NCBI GenBank assembly: GCA_903932805.1 | Contig: CAIZHO010000004.1 | Coordinates: 1-6,246, forward strand | From: an uncultured Roseiflexaceae bacterium | GTDB lineage: Bacteria > Chloroflexota > Chloroflexia > Chloroflexales > Roseiflexaceae | DNA: 6,246 nucleotides | Direction: 5' to 3' | In this document: positions 1 to 6,124 of the stretch, piece after piece | Position numbering within the stretch: the stretch's first letter is position 1 | Layout: every line of letters begins with the position of its first letter | The notes under the pieces: generated by a model | Database searches by the model: none | What the model was told of the DNA's origin: nothing | The model's input: the letters and a program-made list of their open reading frames with translations, nothing else | Translations under genes and position numbers: made by a program

Positions 1-1
1 C

Positions 2-667
2 AGCCGTGGGCTGTTGAATCTGACACATCGCAACGGCCATGACGTGGTAACGCCTATCGTACCCGGAGCATTCATGGATGTCGTCGTGACCTTGTCTGCC
101 GCAGGGCATACGCTGGCACCAGGGCATCATTGGCGGCTTGCAATTGCACCCTCGTATTGGCCGCATGCATGGCCGAGCCCAGCACCGGTGACATTGACCA
201 TTGATTGCGCCAACTGTGTGTTTGGCTTGCCGGTGCGGATGCAGCAACAGACAGATGCATCAGCCGGGCAATTTGCCCAGCCTGCAGGGACCCCTGTCCA
301 TGACTGCACCGTTGTCAGGCCTGATGCTCGGCAGCGCTATGAGCACTATGATCAGGTCGAACAGCGCTGGGAACTGCATGACGAAAACGACCACGGTATG
401 TTCAGCCGTGCCGATGGATTGACCTATGGGCACCGGTCTGCGGATCGCTATTTGCTTACCAGCAACGACCCGTTGTCCGCCCGGAGTATCTGTGAGCATG
501 ACATCACGATTGGTCGCGGTGATTGGCAGACGCGTATCGTGACATGGTCGGAGCTCCGCTGTGATCGCCTCTGGTTTTTTCTCGAAAATCGCATCACTGC
601 GTACGAAGGTGATGTGGTAGTGGCACAACACGCGCACGAGCATCGTGTACGCCGTGATGGAATTTAG
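2..667 (+). CDS. CocE/NonD-family serine hydrolase, C-terminal part (5' truncated by window)
   Basis: This is the C-terminal 221 residues of a CocE/NonD hydrolase (the family of cocaine esterase and X-Pro dipeptidyl peptidase-like acyl/peptidyl hydrolases, peptidase S15-like). The frame is already open at base 2 and reads SRGLLNLTHRNGH, which matches the conserved family segment opening the C-terminal jelly-roll domain (PepX_C type). Next comes a WRLAIAPSYWPHAWPSP stretch typical of this domain, and near the end TYGHRSADRYLLTSNDPLSA and GRGDWQTRI, also characteristic of family members. The alpha/beta-hydrolase core with Ser-Asp-His triad would lie upstream of the window, so substrate cannot be inferred. 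The TTG at base 14 is an internal codon, not a start. The stop TAG is followed 24 bases later by the fucD-like gene on the same strand, consistent with one operon. Family assignment is firm; physiological substrate is unknown. Confidence 0.88.
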   Translation, partial: SRGLLNLTHRNGHDVVTPIVPGAFMDVVVTLSAAGHTLAPGHHWRLAIAPSYWPHAWPSPAPVTLTIDCANCVFGLPVRMQQQTDASAGQFAQPAGTPVHDCTVVRPDARQRYEHYDQVEQRWELHDENDHGMFSRADGLTYGHRSADRYLLTSNDPLSARSICEHDITIGRGDWQTRIVTWSELRCDRLWFFLENRITAYEGDVVVAQHAHEHRVRRDGI

Positions 668-676
668 TAACGTACC

Positions 677-683
677 AGAAGGA
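677..683 (+). promoter_or_regulatory. Ribosome binding site of the fucD-like gene
   Basis: AGAAGGA lies 8 bases before the ATG at 692, in the 24-base gap after the hydrolase stop codon. It supports that ATG as the start. No promoter or terminator fits in the gap, so the gene is probably cotranscribed with the hydrolase. Confidence 0.75.
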
Positions 684-691
684 CTACCCAG

Positions 692-2014
692 ATGAACCAA
701 GCGTTGACCATTGTGTCTGTCCGTGTGCACGACATTCGCTTCCCGACATCTCTACACCTTGATGGATCTGATGCGATGAATCGCGATCCTGATTATTCGG
801 CGACCTATGTCATCATCCACACTGATGCAGAGATCAACGGGCATGGGTTAACCTTTACGATTGGACGGGGTAACGAGCTTTGTGTCACGGCCGCACAAAC
901 CCTCGGGAGTCGCTTGGTAGGGCGTACACTCGACAGTATCAGCGCGGATTTCGGCGCATTTTGGTACGAGATGGTCGCCGATAGTCAACTCCGTTGGGTC
1001 GGGCCCGAAAAAGGAGTGGTGCATCTTGCAGTCGCAGCGGTCGTCAACGCGGTCTGGGATCTGTATGCCAAGTCAGTCAAAAAACCCCTCTGGCAGGTAC
1101 TGGTTGATATGACACCACAAGAACTCGTCAAGTGCATCCCGTTTCGCTATATCACTGATGCCTTGACCCCGGCCGAGGCTTTGGCACTGCTCGAGGCCCA
1201 AGCACCGCACAAAAAAGCTCGAATCGAAACTATGCGCGCAAGCGGGTACCCTGCGTATACCACCTCAGCGGGGTGGCTGGGGTATAGCGACGAGAAAGTT
1301 CGTGCGCTGTGCGAGGCAGCAATCGCAGACGGTTTTACACACATCAAAATGAAAGTCGGTGTAAGCCGCGAAGCCGATGCCCGTCGTGCTGCGTTGATAC
1401 GGTCTGTCATTGGCCCTGAAAAATACTTGATGGTGGATGCAAATCAGGTCTGGGACGTCGATGAGGCTATCGATTGGATGAAGACGTTGGCGCTCTATCA
1501 GCCGTTGTGGATCGAAGAGCCGACGAGTCCTGATGATGTCTTGGGTCATGCCGCGATTGCGCGCGGGGTTGCCCCGATTGGTGTCGCAACGGGTGAGCAT
1601 GTGCAAAATCGCATTGTGTTTAAGCAATTACTGCAGGCAGAGGCGATTTCGTTTTGTCAAATCGATGCGTGTCGTGTGGGAGGAGTGAATGAAGTGCTGG
1701 CAATCATCCTGATGGCTGCCAAATTTGGCATTCCGGTTTGCCCGCATGCGGGTGGCGTAGGTCTGTGCGAGTATGTCCAGCATTTATCGTTTTTTGATTA
1801 CATCGCCGTCACCGGGAGCACCGATCGACGGGTGATTGAATATGTTGATCACCTGCATGAGCACTTTGTTGACCCATGTATTGTGCAGAATGGACGGTAT
1901 CGCTTGCCGAATCTGGCCGGCTATAGCATCGAAATGCACGAGGCGTCACGATTACAGTACGCCTTCCCGGATGGGCCAATCTGGAGTTCCCTTGCGACGA
2001 GGACCCCTGCGTGA
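692..2014 (+). CDS. fucD: L-fuconate dehydratase (enolase superfamily, mandelate racemase subgroup)
   Basis: Predicted to dehydrate L-fuconate to 2-keto-3-deoxy-L-fuconate in the cytoplasmic non-phosphorylative L-fucose pathway (EC 4.2.1.68), with Mg2+. The N-terminal capping domain (about 1-140) contains the 20s loop RFPTSLHLDGSDAMN. The barrel carries HIKMKVG (Lys219, Lys221), metal ligands Asp249 (MVDANQVWD), Glu275 (WIEEPTSPDD) and Glu302 (ATGEH), then Asp325 (QIDACRVGG), His352 (CPHAGG) and Glu383. As I recall them, these correspond with a +1 offset to the residues of the characterised Xanthomonas enzyme, including the Lys base and the His/Asp dyad. Length 440 aa is normal for FucD. The Met start has a good SD sequence at 677-683. 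The gene lies 24 bases after a CocE-type hydrolase and overlaps the permease start. Fucose dehydrogenase, lactonase and the KDF-processing enzyme are not in view. Family call is strong; a related acid-sugar substrate cannot be excluded. Confidence 0.9.
   Translation: MNQALTIVSVRVHDIRFPTSLHLDGSDAMNRDPDYSATYVIIHTDAEINGHGLTFTIGRGNELCVTAAQTLGSRLVGRTLDSISADFGAFWYEMVADSQLRWVGPEKGVVHLAVAAVVNAVWDLYAKSVKKPLWQVLVDMTPQELVKCIPFRYITDALTPAEALALLEAQAPHKKARIETMRASGYPAYTTSAGWLGYSDEKVRALCEAAIADGFTHIKMKVGVSREADARRAALIRSVIGPEKYLMVDANQVWDVDEAIDWMKTLALYQPLWIEEPTSPDDVLGHAAIARGVAPIGVATGEHVQNRIVFKQLLQAEAISFCQIDACRVGGVNEVLAIILMAAKFGIPVCPHAGGVGLCEYVQHLSFFDYIAVTGSTDRRVIEYVDHLHEHFVDPCIVQNGRYRLPNLAGYSIEMHEASRLQYAFPDGPIWSSLATRTPA
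1999..2003 (+). promoter_or_regulatory. Ribosome binding site of the permease, inside fucD
   Basis: GAGGA lies 7 bases before GTG 2011 and 10 bases before ATG 2014, within the last codons of the fucD-like gene. The spacing slightly favours the GTG, whose GTGA overlap with the fucD TGA is a classic translational-coupling arrangement. Confidence 0.5.
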
Positions 2015-3561
2015 TGAGCGGTATGACGGTAGCCCGAGTGACGGTTTGGGCTGGCATTGTGGTCTTTTTCGTTGCGCCATTGCTGTTTATTGTGAGCCGT
2101 GGTGCACAACAAATGGAGTGGTCGTCGGTACAGGATGTCCCGTCGATTCTCGCTGCTACCCTCTTACAGGCCGTATGGTCGACGAGTGTTGCCGTCTGTA
2201 TTGCAATCCCCATTGCATGGGCGCTCACGGTGGAGCCAGGGCGTCTGTCAACATGGGTGATGTTGTGGGTTTCCATCCCATTCATTATTCCGACCCCGGT
2301 TGCTGCAGTCCTGTTGCAATCCGTGTGTGGGCCAACGACATGGTGCGGGGCACTGTTTGGGATTGAGGTTGCGCAGGGGTTCGTGTTTGTTGTGTTGGTA
2401 CAGGCGTGGTACAACATCGGACTAATTGTCCGCGTGGTTACCCCCGCGTGGGCCGCAATCCGCGGAACGTATGGGGCTGTCGCAGCGACATTAGGTGCTC
2501 CATCCTGGCGACAACTCACATCCATCACCCTTCCATTGCTCACCCCGAGCATCCTCAACGGAGCATTGTTGGTGCTCTTGTACTGTATCGGTAGCTTTGG
2601 TGTCATTGTGTTGCTGGGTGGTGGGCGGATGGTATCGATTGAAGTCGAAATCTGGCGCCAAACATCACAGTATCTCCGCATAGACCGCGCGACAGTGCTC
2701 ACAGTCGTTCAGTTGCTGATGAGCATGGTGGTGTTGCGTGCGGTCGACAGTTTTGGTTTGGCACGGCCAATAGCGTTGCCCGTCTATCGCACACCCCGCC
2801 AGAGCGGGTGGATCCGATGGCTGGCATATGGTGTCATCTGCGTGGCGTTGCTGGTATTTGTGTTGCCGTATGGGTCGTTGGCATTGCGTGCATTTGACGG
2901 CACCGATCCGTTCGCGGCGCTTCGTGCGATGCAAAGCCCCGTGCGAGGAAGCGGCATGAGTATATCGCCGCTGTTGAGTCTGGCGCGATCGTTTTGGATA
3001 GCAACATGCGTCGCTGGAATTTCGATGGTTATCGGCTGGATTGCAACGACACCAGGGACTCGCCTCCGTAATGCGGTGGTCTTGCCGTTAGGGGTAAGCA
3101 CGATTACGCTGGGCCTTGGCTATCTGCTGTGGTTTGGGACGTTGGGTTGGCTGAAGTCGCCATGGTTGTTGATTGCCGTACATTGTGTGATTGTGCTACC
3201 GATTGTCACGCGGCAATTACTCGTGGGGCGTGACCGCCTCCCGACGCAGTACGCAGCTGCGTCACAAACCCTTGGCGCAGCACCGTTGCGTCGGCTGCGG
3301 CAGATAGAACTCCCATTGCTGCGCCGGACCCTCGGCGCAGCAGCGTCGCTTGCGTATGCGTTGTCGCTGGGTGATTACGCGGCGGCATTTGTCTTGTCGC
3401 GTCCTGATTCGGCGACAGCCCCGGTTATCATTGCCCGATTGCTCAACCGCCCTGGTGCGACCAATTACGCACAGGCAGCCGCATTGAGTCTGGTATTTGT
3501 GGTGTGTTGTGTCTTGGTGATGGTGGTGGTGCAACGCGCTGCCTCTGACCGTGACGACTAA
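2011..3561 (+). CDS. ABC transporter permease with two fused membrane domains (ThiP/FbpB type)
   Basis: Integral inner-membrane protein forming both halves of an import channel. Hydrophobic segments are visible near residues 12-29, 47-72, 82-104, 121-142, 178-203, 227-243, 269-290, 326-346, 353-375, 386-400, 441-462 and 487-507, about twelve helices. Two EAA-type cytoplasmic loops that dock the ATPase are clear: TLGAPSWRQLTSITLPLL (160-177) and TLGAAPLRRLRQIELPLL (420-437). This duplicated layout and the 516 aa length match thiamine (ThiP), ferric iron (FbpB/SfuB) and related permeases. The ALSLGDYAAAF segment (450-460) resembles the ThiP ALSLGD motif, so thiamine or a derivative is a reasonable but unproven substrate. 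Start: GTG at 2011 overlaps the fucD stop by GTGA; ATG at 2014 is the alternative, giving one residue less. GAGGA at 1999-2003 could serve either. No ATPase or binding protein is in the window. Its TAA overlaps the stop of the convergent glycosyltransferase. Confidence 0.88.
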   Translation: MMSGMTVARVTVWAGIVVFFVAPLLFIVSRGAQQMEWSSVQDVPSILAATLLQAVWSTSVAVCIAIPIAWALTVEPGRLSTWVMLWVSIPFIIPTPVAAVLLQSVCGPTTWCGALFGIEVAQGFVFVVLVQAWYNIGLIVRVVTPAWAAIRGTYGAVAATLGAPSWRQLTSITLPLLTPSILNGALLVLLYCIGSFGVIVLLGGGRMVSIEVEIWRQTSQYLRIDRATVLTVVQLLMSMVVLRAVDSFGLARPIALPVYRTPRQSGWIRWLAYGVICVALLVFVLPYGSLALRAFDGTDPFAALRAMQSPVRGSGMSISPLLSLARSFWIATCVAGISMVIGWIATTPGTRLRNAVVLPLGVSTITLGLGYLLWFGTLGWLKSPWLLIAVHCVIVLPIVTRQLLVGRDRLPTQYAAASQTLGAAPLRRLRQIELPLLRRTLGAAASLAYALSLGDYAAAFVLSRPDSATAPVIIARLLNRPGATNYAQAAALSLVFVVCCVLVMVVVQRAASDRDD

Positions 3562-4760
3562 CGCGTGGTCGACGCAGACCTGCTGACCGCTGCATAGACG
3601 TCTTCGAGGGCTGGGCCAATGTGCGCGATGCTGTGGTGGTGCTGCGCCAATTGACGATTCTGTGCGCCGACCGCGCTACGCAGGCTTGCATCATTGAGGG
3701 TGTCAATTATCCGTTGGGCGAGGTCTTCACGGTCTGCATAACGGGCATAAATGCCGGAATCTCCGAGATATTGTCGGCTGACTGCGCTGTCAAAGGTAAT
3801 CACCGGTAATCCAAGTGCCATGTACTGTGGTATTTTGCCACTGCCTTCACTGCGACTCATTTTGGGTGCAACTGCAAGGTGCCCGAGCCCCAAATACCGA
3901 TGCGAATCGAGATAGCGAATCCGTCCAGGGAGAGTGACATAGGATGCGACTCCGAGACTTTCTGCATATTTCCGATAGCTTTCGGGGTCAGGGTAGCCCA
4001 TGATGAGGAAGTGCGCATCAGGAACAGCCGCAATGACGTGCGGGATACATTCGATGAGCATGTTGGTGCCCTGGTAGGGGGCGAGCAGACCCAAATAGAC
4101 CACGATGCGCCGACCAGCAGGGATACCTAAGCCTGCTCGGATTACTTCGTCTGGTTGTTGTGGCGCAAAATAACTCGTATCGATGCCGTCGGCTATGGTG
4201 GTGACATTTGGCGCGGGATGTGCGAATTCGTCAATCAGCATGGTACGTGCGTTTTCACTCGAGGTGAGCACCATGTCTGCCTGCCGATTTATCCATGTTT
4301 CTAACGCGTAAAGCGGTTTGTAGAGTGTGGCATCAGAGCCTGACAAGAAATGATGATCGATCATCTCGGCCGTCATGCTGCCTTGGTAATCGAATATCAG
4401 CGGTTTGCCAATGATACGTTTGAGGATTGCCCCAATCAGCCCGCCTTCGTGTAGATGGGCGTGAATGATATCGGGCTTGAACTCCCAGGCGGCACGCAGG
4501 ACACGCCACGACAGTGCGACGTCGAGATAGAGCTTGTGTCGCGAAGAACCGACAAGGGTGCGTTTGATCCATGGGACATCCCAGGAGCGTACCACATCGA
4601 GGTTGTCGACGTTATCCCCGTTGTGATAAGTGGCTATTAACACCGTATGCCCACGACGGTTGAGTTCGTGGGCTTCTTGGGCGATGCGAATGTGGCACCC
4701 ATAGTCAGAAAAAAAGCTTGTCGGGGCAATCATCAGCACCCGATAGCGGACAGCACTCAT
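3558..4760 (-). CDS. GT4-family glycosyltransferase (GT-B fold)
   Basis: A 400 aa retaining-type glycosyltransferase that would transfer a sugar from an activated donor, probably cytoplasmic or peripheral to the membrane. The N-terminal acceptor half has the SDYGCHIRIAQEAHELNRRGHTV loop (18-40), DIIHAHLHEGGLIGAIL (97-113) and a TSSENAR stretch (167-172). The C-terminal donor half begins near 215 with RRIVVYLGLLAPYQG (217-231), then FLIMGYPDP and the nucleotide-sugar loop SEGSGKIPQYMALGLPVI (304-321). Oddly the Glu usual in EYMA/EAMA is Gln312. Start: the frame is open much further upstream, but that part lies over the glcF-like gene and is not protein-like. ATG at 4758-4760 overlaps the glcF TGA as ATGA and immediately precedes the first beta strand RYRVLMIAPTS. 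A weak GGGG at 4768-4771 is the only SD-like element, so coupling to glcF is likely. Acceptor and donor are unknown. Confidence 0.88.
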   Translation of the reverse strand: MSAVRYRVLMIAPTSFFSDYGCHIRIAQEAHELNRRGHTVLIATYHNGDNVDNLDVVRSWDVPWIKRTLVGSSRHKLYLDVALSWRVLRAAWEFKPDIIHAHLHEGGLIGAILKRIIGKPLIFDYQGSMTAEMIDHHFLSGSDATLYKPLYALETWINRQADMVLTSSENARTMLIDEFAHPAPNVTTIADGIDTSYFAPQQPDEVIRAGLGIPAGRRIVVYLGLLAPYQGTNMLIECIPHVIAAVPDAHFLIMGYPDPESYRKYAESLGVASYVTLPGRIRYLDSHRYLGLGHLAVAPKMSRSEGSGKIPQYMALGLPVITFDSAVSRQYLGDSGIYARYADREDLAQRIIDTLNDASLRSAVGAQNRQLAQHHHSIAHIGPALEDVYAAVSRSASTTR

Positions 4761-6079
4761 GCAGTGGCCCCACGGTAGGACATATCGAGTACTTCGGCTA
4801 TGTGAAGGACACGCATTGCGGATCCCGTTGCACGCAGACCGCCTGCGAGTTGCAAATGGCACCCAGGGTTTGCGGTTACCACGACCTGGGCGTTGGTGCG
4901 CACTGTGTTGGCAATTTTGCGATTGCCTAGCTGGCCTGCTAGCTCTGGTTGGGTCACATTGTAGATCCCTGCAGAGCCGCAACAGAGCGAAGATTCGGCC
5001 ATCTCGACGAGTGTCAGTCCGGGGATTTTCTTCAGAAGGGCCCGTGGTTGTGCGGTGATCCGCTGGGCATGTGCAAGGTGGCACGGCTCTTGGTAGGTGA
5101 CGGTCAGCGGGAGTGGATTGAGGTCTGCGGTATTGACATCGAGCGCCGCGATGTACTCGCTGATGTCACGTACTTTGGCGCTAAATGCAGCCGCACGATC
5201 AGCCCAGGCGGCATCGTCGTGCAGTAAATGCCCGTATTCTTTGAGGGTTGAACCACATCCTGCTGCATTCACGATGACTGCATCATATGATGACCCGAAT
5301 GCAACAATATTGTGCTGTGCCAAGCTCCGGGCCGAGTCGAGCTCGCCGCCGTGTGCATGCAACGCGCCACAGCACCCTTGGTCTCGGGGCACTACCACCG
5401 TCACCCCGTTGCGCTGGAGCACACGGATAGTTGCGGTATGGACATGGCTGAAAGCAGTCGACATAATGCAACCGCTGAGCAGGGCCACACGTGCACGTTC
5501 GGCACCGATTGCAGGATAGACTTGATCACGGGGCACCATGAAGGTGTCGTTGATCGGAGGGAGGATAGCCTCTTGTTCGGTCAGCCCGAACAGTTTGATG
5601 ATCCCGCTACGGCGCGCTATCCACTGGAGACCTGTCTTTTGATAGAGCCAGATTAGCCGTGAGAAGAGGCGAAAGACGGACATTTTGCGGAAGAGCTGTC
5701 CAAATACCAACGAACGCACTGCAGTCGTGGTAGCGGGGTAGGCCGGCAATGTGCCGTCTTTTTTGGCGTGATGGATCTGGGTGCGGGCAGACTCGAGAAT
5801 CTGGCCATATTGCACACCGCTCGGACAGACTGCTTCGCATGCACGACAGTTAAGGCATGCGCTCATCTGCTCTTGAAAGACCTCCGACTCCATGCCGATT
5901 CGACCGTCTGCGACTGCCTTCATCAAATATATCCGCCCACGCGGTGAGAACTGTTCGAGCCCTGTCTCGCGGTAGGTAGGGCACGCAGAAAGGCACAGCC
6001 CACAGTGGACACAGGTGTTTATGACGGCATCGTTGGGAACATCGCTCCCGTAGAACGGAATCACAGTCGATTGGGTCAT
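4757..6079 (-). CDS. glcF: Glycolate oxidase iron-sulfur subunit-like protein (GlcF)
   Basis: A 440 aa electron-transfer subunit, expected to pass electrons from an FAD subunit oxidising a 2-hydroxy acid such as glycolate towards the respiratory chain, at the inner face of the membrane. Two 4Fe-4S motifs are intact: C23-x2-C26-x2-C29-x3-C33-P and C75-x2-C78-x2-C81-x3-C85-P. Two CCG (heterodisulfide reductase-type) domains follow: GC204, CC236-237-G and GC274-G in the first, then C333-H, CC366-367-G and C407 in the second. E. coli GlcF is 407 aa with the same layout. The ATG at 6079 has GAGG 5 bases upstream and a promoter-like extended -10 at 6113-6121. The FAD subunits GlcD/GlcE are not adjacent in the visible sequence, so an alternative is the iron-sulfur partner of another D-lactate or glycerol-3-phosphate-type dehydrogenase. 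The stop overlaps the glycosyltransferase start by 4 bases. Confidence 0.87.
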   Translation of the reverse strand: MTQSTVIPFYGSDVPNDAVINTCVHCGLCLSACPTYRETGLEQFSPRGRIYLMKAVADGRIGMESEVFQEQMSACLNCRACEAVCPSGVQYGQILESARTQIHHAKKDGTLPAYPATTTAVRSLVFGQLFRKMSVFRLFSRLIWLYQKTGLQWIARRSGIIKLFGLTEQEAILPPINDTFMVPRDQVYPAIGAERARVALLSGCIMSTAFSHVHTATIRVLQRNGVTVVVPRDQGCCGALHAHGGELDSARSLAQHNIVAFGSSYDAVIVNAAGCGSTLKEYGHLLHDDAAWADRAAAFSAKVRDISEYIAALDVNTADLNPLPLTVTYQEPCHLAHAQRITAQPRALLKKIPGLTLVEMAESSLCCGSAGIYNVTQPELAGQLGNRKIANTVRTNAQVVVTANPGCHLQLAGGLRATGSAMRVLHIAEVLDMSYRGATA

Positions 6080-6084
6080 TGTGA

Positions 6085-6088
6085 CCTC
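6085..6088 (-). promoter_or_regulatory. Ribosome binding site of the glcF-like gene
   Basis: On the minus strand GAGG (in TTGAGGT) lies 5 bases before the ATG at 6079-6077. It fixes that start; there is no better in-frame candidate nearby. Confidence 0.7.
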
Positions 6089-6112
6089 AAGGAATAGATG
6101 AGTATGTCAGAA

Positions 6113-6121
6113 AGTATACCA
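6113..6121 (-). promoter_or_regulatory. Extended -10 promoter candidate for glcF and the glycosyltransferase
   Basis: The minus strand reads TGGTATACT, an extended -10 (TG-N-TATACT, five of six matches to TATAAT). A start about seven bases downstream, near 6106, would give a leader of roughly 26 bases that includes the SD sequence. No good -35 is seen at 16-18 bases spacing (the 17-base position reads ACACCG), which is tolerated by extended -10 promoters. Consensus is based on the housekeeping sigma factor; the real sigma factor in this organism is unknown. Confidence 0.45.
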
Positions 6122-6124
6122 TAG

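Noticed and set aside
14..667. TTG at 14 as the start of a small complete protein
   Set aside because: The frame and family similarity continue upstream to base 2, and the TTG encodes a Leu in the conserved GLLNLTHR segment, so this is the tail of a longer gene.
260..730. 156-codon minus-strand frame opposite the hydrolase fragment
   Set aside because: It is antisense to a frame with clear CocE/NonD family motifs and crosses the SD and start of the fucD-like gene.
1809..2702. 297-codon open frame on the minus strand opposite fucD and the permease
   Set aside because: It is rich in Thr, His, Arg and Cys with no recognisable motif, and spans the antisense of two well-supported genes; it is a shadow of their codon bias.
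3541..3620. Bidirectional intrinsic terminator at the convergent junction
   Set aside because: Only 4-bp complementary arms (CGAC and GTCG) are found around the stop codons, with no T-run on either side.
4761..5084. 108-residue N-terminal extension of the glycosyltransferase frame
   Set aside because: It lies entirely over the C-terminal coding part of the glcF-like gene, is Arg/Pro/Thr rich without fold-like pattern, and the GT-B domain begins right after the ATG at 4760.
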